From: Bacteroidota bacterium
GTDB lineage: Bacteria; Bacteroidota; Bacteroidia; Flavobacteriales; Weeksellaceae
Direction: 5' to 3'
DNA: 7,095 bases
Assembly: GCA_023393915.1 (NCBI GenBank)
Contig: JAEXBS010000095.1
Coordinates: 1-7,095 of the forward strand
Made by a program: the position numbers and the translations under genes. The notes under the pieces are model-generated. The model was given only the letters and a program-made list of their open reading frames with translations, ran no database searches and was not told the origin of the DNA. Positions 1-5,642 of this stretch are shown here, in pieces; position 1 is the first letter of the stretch; every line of letters begins with the position of its first letter.

Positions 1-90
1 ACGGTTTACAGGCAGGATATAGAGGACATTAAAAAGGCGGTGGACGAGATATGGCGGTTACAAAGACGCACCCTATTAAATCAACCTTAA
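1..90 (+). CDS. MobC-like relaxosome accessory protein, C-terminal end only
   Basis: An open frame runs from the left edge to a TAA at 88-90 and gives only the last 29 residues, ending in LWRL-like helical sequence (DEIWRLQRRTLLNQP). A short helical tail directly before and overlapping a MobP-type relaxase is what MobC/relaxosome accessory proteins look like; these bind near the origin of transfer and help the relaxase melt and nick it. The frame overlaps the relaxase start by 40 bases in a different frame, which suggests the two are translated together. The identification rests on position and the tail pattern only, because the ribbon-helix-helix or MobC core lies outside the window. It could be another small DNA-binding protein in the same place. 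Confidence 0.6.
   Translation, partial: TVYRQDIEDIKKAVDEIWRLQRRTLLNQP
35..53 (+). promoter_or_regulatory. Ribosome binding site of the relaxase, inside the MobC-like gene
   Basis: AGGCGG at 35-40 differs from the consensus AGGAGG at one base and sits ten bases before the ATG at 51-53. It lies inside the upstream coding frame, so translation of the upstream gene would pass over it. This favours coupled expression of the two mobilisation proteins. Confidence 0.5.
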
Positions 91-1385
91 AGGCTGCGAT
101 AGACTATATCTTAAATCCCGAAAAGACAGACGGGAAGCTGCTTGCGTCCTCTTTCGGCTGCGGGCTGGAAACCGCCGATATTGAGTTTGCATGGACGCGG
201 GAAGCTGCCGGAGATCGCGGCACACATTTAGGGCGGCACTTGATACAATCCTTTGCGGTGGGAGAAACCACACCGGAAGAAGCGCACAAAATCGGCATGG
301 AACTTGCGCAAGCGGTGTTAGGCGGCAAGTATGAGTTTGTTTTGACAACTCACGTTGATAAAGAACATTTGCATAATCACCTGATTTTCAATGCGGTTAG
401 CTTTGTTGACTACAAAAAGTACCATTCCAACAAGCAAAGCTATCACGCTATCCGGCGCACCAGCGACAGGATATGTAAAGAGCATGGGCTATCCGTCGTC
501 GTACCGGGACAGGACAAGGGAAAAAGCTATGCAGAATACACCGCCGAAAAGCAAGGGACAAGCTACAAAGCAAAGCTGAAAACGGCGATAGATACTCTCA
601 TTCCCCAAGTGAAAGATTTTGACGAACTGCTGCGCCGCTTGCAGGAAATGGGGTATGAAATCAAACAGGGCAAATACATTTCCTTTCGCGCTGCCGGACA
701 GGAACGGTTTACCCGCACAAAGACGCTCGGCGCGGCCTATACGGAAGAAGCGATAAAGGAGCGTATCAAGGGCGTGTATGTTGCCAAAACAAAAACGCTG
801 CGGGAAGATAAGAAAATCCGGCTTGTCGTCGATCTTGAAAACAGTATCAAAGCCCAACAGTCGGCGGGCTATGAACGGTGGGCAAAAATCCATAATCTGA
901 AACAGGCTGCTAAAAGCATGAACTTCCTAACCGAAAACAAGATTGAGTATTATAGCGAACTTGAAAGCAAGATAGCCGATATTATGACCGCTCATGACGC
1001 GGCGGCAAAGGCGGTTAAGGAAGTGGAACAGCGTATGTCTGATTTGTCGCTGCTTATCAAGCACACCACCACATACCGACAGTTAAAACCGATTTACGAT
1101 GAATACCGAAAATCGCCGGACAAGGAAAAGTATCTGCGGGGGCATGAAAGCGAAATTATCCTGTTTGAAGCTGCGGCAAGGGCATTAAAGGAAATGCAGA
1201 TAAAGAAGCTGCCCGATCTCGCCGCGCTGCGCAAGGAGTATAGAAGCTTAAACGACAGGAAAACCAAATTGTATGAAGATTATCGGCAAGCCAAGAAGCA
1301 AATGCAGGAATACGGCGTTGTCAAAAAGAACGTCGATAGTATTCTTTACCCGTCCCAAAGCAGGGCGCGGGAGCAGGAGCGATAA
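51..1385 (+). CDS. MobP-type (MobA/VirD2 family) conjugative relaxase
   Basis: This 444-residue protein is a relaxase: it would nick one strand at the origin of transfer, stay covalently bound to the 5' end and lead it into the recipient. The N-terminal domain (about 1-150) shows the family motifs. A tyrosine at residue 19 in AIDYILNPEKT is the likely nucleophile. The three-histidine metal site lies in THVDKEHLHNHLIFN, with H101, H108 and H110 the probable ligands and D103 and N114 also conserved. Residues about 175-245 form a second small domain. About 255-430 is charged and helical with coiled-coil character, as is usual for relaxase tails that contact the coupling protein or relaxosome. 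The start at 51 is supported by an AGGCGG at 35-40, ten bases upstream, and by translational overlap with the preceding MobC-like frame. The length fits relaxases of Tn1549-like elements, and the gene appears intact. No + strand terminator follows it. Confidence 0.93.
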   Translation: MAVTKTHPIKSTLKAAIDYILNPEKTDGKLLASSFGCGLETADIEFAWTREAAGDRGTHLGRHLIQSFAVGETTPEEAHKIGMELAQAVLGGKYEFVLTTHVDKEHLHNHLIFNAVSFVDYKKYHSNKQSYHAIRRTSDRICKEHGLSVVVPGQDKGKSYAEYTAEKQGTSYKAKLKTAIDTLIPQVKDFDELLRRLQEMGYEIKQGKYISFRAAGQERFTRTKTLGAAYTEEAIKERIKGVYVAKTKTLREDKKIRLVVDLENSIKAQQSAGYERWAKIHNLKQAAKSMNFLTENKIEYYSELESKIADIMTAHDAAAKAVKEVEQRMSDLSLLIKHTTTYRQLKPIYDEYRKSPDKEKYLRGHESEIILFEAAARALKEMQIKKLPDLAALRKEYRSLNDRKTKLYEDYRQAKKQMQEYGVVKKNVDSILYPSQSRAREQER

Positions 1386-1527
1386 GGCGCAAAACATGGG
1401 GTGGCAAGTGGAATGTTAAGGGCTGAAAACGCCTGTGTTTCTGCGGCTTCCAGCGCATGAAAACGACATAGACGATAAAGTATATTCAAACCCGCAAAAA
1501 CGGCTTTCTAATTGTCCACGCAAGGAC

Positions 1528-1579
1528 AAAAAAAGAACAGGGGCGCGGTGCCGGAAATCGGCAACCGCGCCCCTGTTCT
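1528..1579 (-). terminator. Strong intrinsic terminator of the - strand operon
   Basis: The arms 1534-1548 and 1565-1579 are perfectly complementary (15 bp, very GC-rich at the core). The stem continues with 1549-1553 pairing to 1559-1563 across a single bulged A at 1564, closed by a five-base GAAAT loop. Read on the - strand, the hairpin is followed by seven T (the A run at 1528-1534), a textbook rho-independent terminator. It begins seven bases after the stop codon of the TTRAP gene, so it ends the antirestriction operon. On the + strand the hairpin is followed by CTATGGG rather than a T run, so it should not efficiently stop the convergent relaxase transcript. Confidence 0.88.
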
Positions 1580-1586
1580 CTATGGG

Positions 1587-1796
1587 CTATTCCTCGTCGG
1601 TCAAGATAAACTCCCTTTCGGAAAACTCGCTGTCCGTCATGGCTTGCAGCTTGTTCACCGCTGCGGCGGCAAGCTGGCGCAATCCAAAGTCCATGTAGGG
1701 CATGGCAGCAAGGATATTGCTAATCGTCGTTTCCCGGCTGTCCTCGGCGTAGATCGCAACAATGTTTTCTTCCTCAATGGTAAAGCGGGTATTCAT
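1587..1796 (-). CDS. Transposon-transfer assisting (TTRAP) family small protein
   Basis: A 69-residue acidic protein whose opening (MNTRFTIEEENIVAIY) is the typical start of the TTRAP family, small proteins found in Tn1549-like conjugative elements of Firmicutes. The rest fits as well: a central helical stretch around residues 19-50 with an Ala-rich, leucine-containing helix, then an MTDSEF segment and an acidic tail. There is no signal peptide or membrane segment. The family name reflects its location in mobile elements; no biochemical activity is established that I can point to. The start is firm: GGAGG (+ strand 1806-1810) lies nine bases upstream, inside the last codons of the polyvalent gene, whose stop codon ends four bases before this ATG. 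The two are therefore co-transcribed and probably translationally coupled. A strong terminator follows at once, so this is the last gene of the operon. Confidence 0.85.
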   Translation of the reverse strand: MNTRFTIEEENIVAIYAEDSRETTISNILAAMPYMDFGLRQLAAAAVNKLQAMTDSEFSEREFILTDEE

Positions 1797-1800
1797 GCTA

Positions 1801-4800
1801 TCAAACCTCCAAATCCTTTTTATGCTCTTTCTGTTTATCTTTCGGCTGCTGCGCCGCCTGTTTCTTGTATTCGTCCAGCTTCTTCAAAATGGACGGTTTT
1901 TTCTGCGGCTGTTCCCGTTTCTCGGCTTTTACCGCTTTTGCAAGGTCGGTAACGGAAATCGCTTCCCCCGCCTTTGCCCGCTGCTCAAAATCTGCAACGG
2001 TGGGCGTTTGCGGCGTATTGTTGATAAGCCCGTCAAAATTGTTGTCGTTCTGCTCTATGGTGTCCTCGACGTGCTTTAAGGGATTATCCCGCTGCGGCTG
2101 CTCGGCGGCTATGGCATAAGCCTGTGTGCCATTCCCCATAATGAGATACTTCCCGTCCTCCGACGCATGGTGAAAACCAAATCCCGCCGCTTCGATCTGT
2201 TCACGGCTCATATCGGTAATATGAAAATTGCCCCTCGGCGTTCTAACGGTTTCACCCGTCAAAAGGCTGTCGGGGGTCGCTTCCGGCTGCTGCTTTTCAA
2301 GCTGCCCGTCCTTGTAGGAATATCCTTGCGCCGCGATTGCTTCAAGGGTCTTGCCCGTAACGTCGCCATAAATCCGCTTGTCTGCGTCAACCAGCATTTG
2401 CAAAGTGTCTTGTACGGTGTCGGACAAGGCTTGCTGCTGTTCGGGCGGCAGCTTGTCAAATACGGGGGTCTGCTGCTCCTGCAAAAACTCCGGCACTTGC
2501 TGAAAACCGATACTGTCTACATAGTGGGCGGTGTCCTCGTCGTTCTGATGAAGCACAACAATGTCGGAAACGGAAAGGCTATGCCCCTTAAAGTCGGCGG
2601 GGTGGTCGATATTAAACCTTTCCCAAATGTCGCCCAGCGTCATATCCTTTGTAAGCGGTGCAGTATAGACGAGTTCATAATTTACCCGGTCAATGGTAAG
2701 TCCAGCCGCTTGCAGACGGTCATAAGGCTCAAAGCGCAAGTCCCTTGTTTCGTCCCCGCGCTTTAACTGATAAATGGAAAAGGTATCGCCCTGCTCCTGC
2801 TCGGCTTGCCGCTGCTGCTGCAACTCGGTAAAATGCCCCTCAATCTCGGTAATGAGTTCCTTTGCGGTGGTCTGTATTGTTTCAAGGGACGCTTTTAACT
2901 CGGTCATTTCCTTGCCGCTGCTCCAACCAGCCACATAGCCGAAAGAGTAATCGGAAGTATCAAGGCCGAAATGCTGGCAAACCGTATAAGCGACGCTTTC
3001 CGCTTCTACCTCGCAGGTATGGCGGTCAACGCGGTTTTGCTGCTCCGGCGGGGCGTTTAAGTCTACGTCGTGCAGCTTCGCATGGGCGATTTCGTGAATG
3101 GCGGTCTTTACCGCCTGTAATTCACTCACGCCCTCTTTGATTGCAATACGCTTGTCGGTCAAACTGAAATACCCATTTGCGCCGTTTGTGATCTGCTCAA
3201 ATGCAATCGGGACGGGGGACGCTTTTTCAAGGGCGGCGAAAAAATCCTCGTACTGCTCCACATCGGCAAGCAGCGGTTTAACGGAAAGGTCGGGAAACTC
3301 CTTGCCCTCGGTCTGCGAAATATCAAAGACGGTTATAACCTTAAAGGCGGGGACGGTGATTTCCTTTTCTTCCTTTACCACTTTTCCCTCGCGGTCAAGC
3401 ATGGGCTTTCTCGTTTCGGGGTCGATTTTATCAACCAGCTTTTTCACCTTGTAGGGCGCGGGGGCAAAGATTTTAATGCCTTTCTCGCCTTTCTTTACAT
3501 GGCGGTCAAACTCCTTTTCCCATTGACGGAAGCCCATTACCAAATTGCCGCCCTGCATAGCAATTAGGATAGTGTTATTCAAACTATAATCATGGAACTT
3601 TGACATAGCGGTTAGAAACTCTTTGTAGCGGTCGCTGTCAAAAATCGCCTGTACGCCCTGTTCCAAACGCGCGGTGATCTCCTTTACCTTTTCGGCGGGC
3701 TTTTCGGAAGTAAGGATAATGGGGACGACGGGGCGGGGCTGCTGCGGCTCTGCGGCCTGTGCGTCTGCTTGCTGCGTTTCGGCTGCGTCCATATAGGCTT
3801 TGTCCTGTTCGCCGCGCTCCGGCTGCGGGTAACTCATAATGCGGTATTCTTCCGGCACTTCGCGCCCCTCAAACTGCCGTTCCCACTCGTCGCCGCTTTC
3901 CACGATATAGCCGTACTCGGTAAACGCGCCTTTTTCCTGCGCGGCAGCGTTCCTGCCAAAAGTAGAAAGGTCAATGCCGCCTTTCCATTCTTCGGGCATT
4001 TGTACCATGCCGGATTGATTTAAGTAATAGTCGCCCAAATCGTGGTAGTTATGTACTTCGGGGATATGGACGTAAAAATCCACGTTGTAGGTGAAGTCAA
4101 TTACCTGTCCAATATTTGCAAGCCCGTTTTTCTGCTGCAAAGCTGCGTTCAGCTTGCCAACCTCGGCGGGGTCAAGCTGTTCGAGCCGCGCCGCAAGAAA
4201 ATTGAGTTCGTCCACGTCGGCGGCGCATACCATTTCATAAGGCAAGGCAATATGTTTCTCCGGGTCGTCGGAATAGCCGCGAATGGAAAAATCCTGCGGG
4301 TTGTCGGCGGTAATGCCGACGTTCCGCATAGCTTCGTGCAACTGCTCCTTTGTGGCGGGCATATCCAACCAATAGCCGCCGGGGTCGCCCGCGTCAAAGC
4401 GGCTGCGGTTGCCTATCATAATAGAAAACTGTTCGCTCATGTGTTCACGCTCCTTTTCCTGCCCGGTATTTTCGGGGATAGCTGCCGCCTGTTGCTGCTG
4501 CGGGGGTTCTTCGCCCTCTATGGTGTAGTCCGGCATGAGCATACCGTTTACTTTGAAATAGTCGGCGTACTCCTGCGGGATAGGCGGGGAGATTTCCGTA
4601 AACAAGCGGTCATACGCTTTGATACGCCCATTCAGATACTTTTCCATAGCTGCCTTGTCGGTGAAAACCTTTCTATCTTGTCCGGCAATCTTCGCTTGGG
4701 TTCTGCTTGGGCTGTTGGTGCGCACGCTCCATGTAAGCGTCCATGAATACGGGATAGATTTCTGCGCTTCTTTGTCGTAGCGGGTATTCTCGTAAATGTA

Positions 4801-5148
4801 GTAATTCATCTGATATACCCGGTTGCTGCGAATATGGCGGTTATGCTCGGTGGTCTGCCACTCGTTAGCGGTGTGCTGGACGTGCGGCGTTCTCACATAT
4901 TCAAGTGTTTTATCCAGCAAAAGCGTTCTTCCCGCCTGTTCTTCCCATGCGGCGGCGCGTTCTTTAAGGTCGTCAAAAATCGCCTGTTCTGCCGCCGCGC
5001 TTTCGCTGCGCATGGAAAGTAGCTGCGCAATCGGCAAGGAAGCATAAGGGGCAATCTCCCTGTCCTTTGCTTCAAAATATATCCGGCGTTCTATCCGCAT
5101 GGTTTCGGCGGCTTCTAATTTGTCATGGTCGTATGAGGAATACGGCAT
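1801..5148 (-). CDS. Polyvalent antirestriction protein: ArdA-like + ArdC-like metallopeptidase + YodL-like + DUF4316-like
   Basis: A 1115-residue multidomain cytoplasmic protein, probably protecting the element from host restriction during entry. Residues 1-210 form a domain I cannot assign. About 237-445 resembles ArdA, the DNA-mimic inhibitor of type I restriction (YWLDMPATKEQL, then a DELNFLAARLEQL helix, then EYGYIVESGDEW). About 474-760 matches ArdC in both content and length. It has a single-strand-DNA-binding N-domain (YSLNNTILIAMQGG, FRQWEKEFDRHVKKGEKGIK) and a zincin-like domain with HEIAH at 685-689 and a likely third metal ligand at E713 or E715. About 787-895 is YodL-like (GDTFSIYQLKRGDETRDLRF). 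About 963-1115 is DUF4316-like (NPLKHVEDTIEQNDNNFDGLINN region, then a lysine-rich tail). Gln/Ala/Pro/Glu-rich linkers separate modules at 211-236, 446-473 and 774-786. Start choice: an in-frame TGA lies just upstream, so 5148 is the first possible ATG, but its ribosome site is weak (AAAGGA is 14 bases away). M17 is an alternative. The fusion order and boundaries are my reading of motifs, not a database result. Confidence 0.88.
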   Translation of the reverse strand: MPYSSYDHDKLEAAETMRIERRIYFEAKDREIAPYASLPIAQLLSMRSESAAAEQAIFDDLKERAAAWEEQAGRTLLLDKTLEYVRTPHVQHTANEWQTTEHNRHIRSNRVYQMNYYIYENTRYDKEAQKSIPYSWTLTWSVRTNSPSRTQAKIAGQDRKVFTDKAAMEKYLNGRIKAYDRLFTEISPPIPQEYADYFKVNGMLMPDYTIEGEEPPQQQQAAAIPENTGQEKEREHMSEQFSIMIGNRSRFDAGDPGGYWLDMPATKEQLHEAMRNVGITADNPQDFSIRGYSDDPEKHIALPYEMVCAADVDELNFLAARLEQLDPAEVGKLNAALQQKNGLANIGQVIDFTYNVDFYVHIPEVHNYHDLGDYYLNQSGMVQMPEEWKGGIDLSTFGRNAAAQEKGAFTEYGYIVESGDEWERQFEGREVPEEYRIMSYPQPERGEQDKAYMDAAETQQADAQAAEPQQPRPVVPIILTSEKPAEKVKEITARLEQGVQAIFDSDRYKEFLTAMSKFHDYSLNNTILIAMQGGNLVMGFRQWEKEFDRHVKKGEKGIKIFAPAPYKVKKLVDKIDPETRKPMLDREGKVVKEEKEITVPAFKVITVFDISQTEGKEFPDLSVKPLLADVEQYEDFFAALEKASPVPIAFEQITNGANGYFSLTDKRIAIKEGVSELQAVKTAIHEIAHAKLHDVDLNAPPEQQNRVDRHTCEVEAESVAYTVCQHFGLDTSDYSFGYVAGWSSGKEMTELKASLETIQTTAKELITEIEGHFTELQQQRQAEQEQGDTFSIYQLKRGDETRDLRFEPYDRLQAAGLTIDRVNYELVYTAPLTKDMTLGDIWERFNIDHPADFKGHSLSVSDIVVLHQNDEDTAHYVDSIGFQQVPEFLQEQQTPVFDKLPPEQQQALSDTVQDTLQMLVDADKRIYGDVTGKTLEAIAAQGYSYKDGQLEKQQPEATPDSLLTGETVRTPRGNFHITDMSREQIEAAGFGFHHASEDGKYLIMGNGTQAYAIAAEQPQRDNPLKHVEDTIEQNDNNFDGLINNTPQTPTVADFEQRAKAGEAISVTDLAKAVKAEKREQPQKKPSILKKLDEYKKQAAQQPKDKQKEHKKDLEV
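4438..4454 (-). promoter_or_regulatory. Internal Shine-Dalgarno and ATG at the ArdA module of the polyvalent gene
   Basis: Inside the polyvalent gene, AGGAG (+ strand 4450-4454) stands nine bases before an in-frame ATG (4440-4438), codon 237, at the first residue of the ArdA-like module (MSEQFSIMIGNRSRF). The spacing and match are better than at the annotated start of the whole gene. It could drive a second product of 879 residues lacking the N-terminal domain, or be a relic of a once separate gene. Use in the cell is inferred, not shown. Confidence 0.45.
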
Positions 5149-5174
5149 ATTCTTTCATCACGTCCTTTCTCGGT

Positions 5175-5203
5175 CATATAAGGGTTTGGGACTATCCCAA
5201 CAA
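5175..5203 (-). promoter_or_regulatory. Possible promoter of the polyvalent gene with an internal dyad
   Basis: On the - strand TTGTTG (+ strand 5198-5203) and TATATG (5175-5180) are separated by 17 bases. Matches to the sigma-A consensus are modest (3 of 6 and 4 of 6). The spacer holds most of a perfect dyad, TTGGGA-TAG-TCCCAA (5186-5200), which would suit an operator. The site directly follows the T-tract of the hairpin at 5207-5242, where a fresh start of transcription would make sense. The leader would be only about 20 bases. Low confidence because both boxes are weak. Confidence 0.25.
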
Positions 5204-5205
5204 GC

Positions 5206-5242
5206 AAAATGCCCGCGCTCTCTATGGGAAGCGCGGGCATTT
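5206..5242 (-). terminator. GC-rich hairpin with short T-tract, likely terminator or attenuator
   Basis: Arms 5207-5219 and 5230-5242 are a perfect 13-bp inverted repeat with GCCCGCGC in the core and a ten-base loop (5220-5229). On the - strand the stem runs into TTTT (5206-5209), after which GC resumes, so it is a moderate intrinsic terminator for transcripts coming from topB and the cysteine-rich gene. Partial read-through into the polyvalent gene is likely. On the + strand only TTT follows. Confidence 0.6.
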
Positions 5243-5245
5243 CTC

Positions 5246-5265
5246 GCAAACGGGTACTCGTTTGC
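5246..5265. repeat. Small inverted repeat directly after the cysteine-rich gene
   Basis: GCAAACG (5246-5252) and CGTTTGC (5259-5265) form a perfect 7-bp inverted repeat around a six-base loop. It begins nine bases after the stop codon of the cysteine-rich VLP gene on the - strand and three bases before the larger 13-bp hairpin. It could be a protein-binding dyad, an mRNA 3'-end stabiliser, or part of an alternative fold with the neighbouring hairpin. Confidence 0.45.
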
Positions 5266-5273
5266 TGTGCTTG

Positions 5274-5642
5274 CTATGTAGTTGTTTTTATCCGTAAACG
5301 CCTGTTTCTCTCGCTTTGGGCTTTCTGTCTGCGGCGTATCTTTGCCGCGCAATCGGGGCAGTATTTCGCCCGGTTGCTGCCCGCCGCAAACGTGCTGCCG
5401 CATACCGCGCAACGCTTCAAATCGGTTTCCCCGCTGCGGGTGATCTGTTCGCAAAGCTGCCTGTCGGCGGGTAATACCGCTTCGCGGAAATAGCGGCATA
5501 GCAGCGAATAGCTGATACTCTGCACACAAACGCAAGTTTCCCCGTCGTCCAGCAGCAGACAATTCCCGCAATCGTTGTTTGCACAAGCGGCGCGGGTCAT
5601 TTTCTTTACGGCGCGGTATTGCTTTTCATCAAGCCTTATCAT
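5274..5642 (-). CDS. Cysteine-rich VLP domain protein
   Basis: A 122-residue protein with 11 cysteines and the VLP tripeptide (residues 56-58, in REAVLPADRQLC) that names this family of conjugative-element proteins. The N-terminal half has C20, C25, C28, C37, C39 and C49, which could hold a metal centre. The C-terminal half has C78xxC81 and C95xxC98, a clear zinc-ribbon arrangement (CAVCGSTF...YCPDCAAK), then a very basic tail (KIRRRQKAQSERNRRLRIK) likely to touch nucleic acid. There is no signal peptide. Its ATG overlaps the topB stop as ATGA, so it is translationally coupled to topoisomerase 3 and has no clear ribosome site of its own. The function is not established; a DNA- or RNA-binding partner of the transfer machinery is my inference from the zinc ribbon, the basic tail and the coupling. 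Confidence 0.85.
   Translation of the reverse strand: MIRLDEKQYRAVKKMTRAACANNDCGNCLLLDDGETCVCVQSISYSLLCRYFREAVLPADRQLCEQITRSGETDLKRCAVCGSTFAAGSNRAKYCPDCAAKIRRRQKAQSERNRRLRIKTTT

Noticed and set aside
489..893. 134-codon open frame on the - strand
   Set aside because: Antisense to the relaxase, which has clear catalytic motifs.
1386..1527. Possible origin of transfer or promoter in the gap after the relaxase
   Set aside because: Only a 6-bp inverted repeat (1512-1517 with 1524-1529) and no convincing nick-site motif or promoter boxes; in this family the origin of transfer is expected upstream of the MobC-like gene, outside the window.
1435..1952. Open frames on the + strand across the convergent gap
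   Set aside because: They run through the terminator hairpin and antisense to the TTRAP gene; no domain is recognisable.
2167..2766. 199-codon open frame on the + strand
   Set aside because: Antisense to the YodL/DUF4316 part of the polyvalent gene; composition is a mirror of that frame and nothing is recognisable.
3769..3792. Second internal start at codon 453 before the ArdC-like module
   Set aside because: The upstream AGGA is ten bases away and only a partial match; weaker than the site at 4438-4454 and not at the module edge.
4042..4746. 234-codon open frame on the + strand
   Set aside because: Lies entirely antisense to the polyvalent gene across its ArdA-like module; no recognisable domain and no good ribosome site noted. 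A shadow of GC-rich coding.
5158..5586. 142-codon open frame on the - strand
   Set aside because: Overlaps the cysteine-rich VLP gene in another frame and runs through the hairpin-filled gap; the VLP frame has the family motifs and this one has none.
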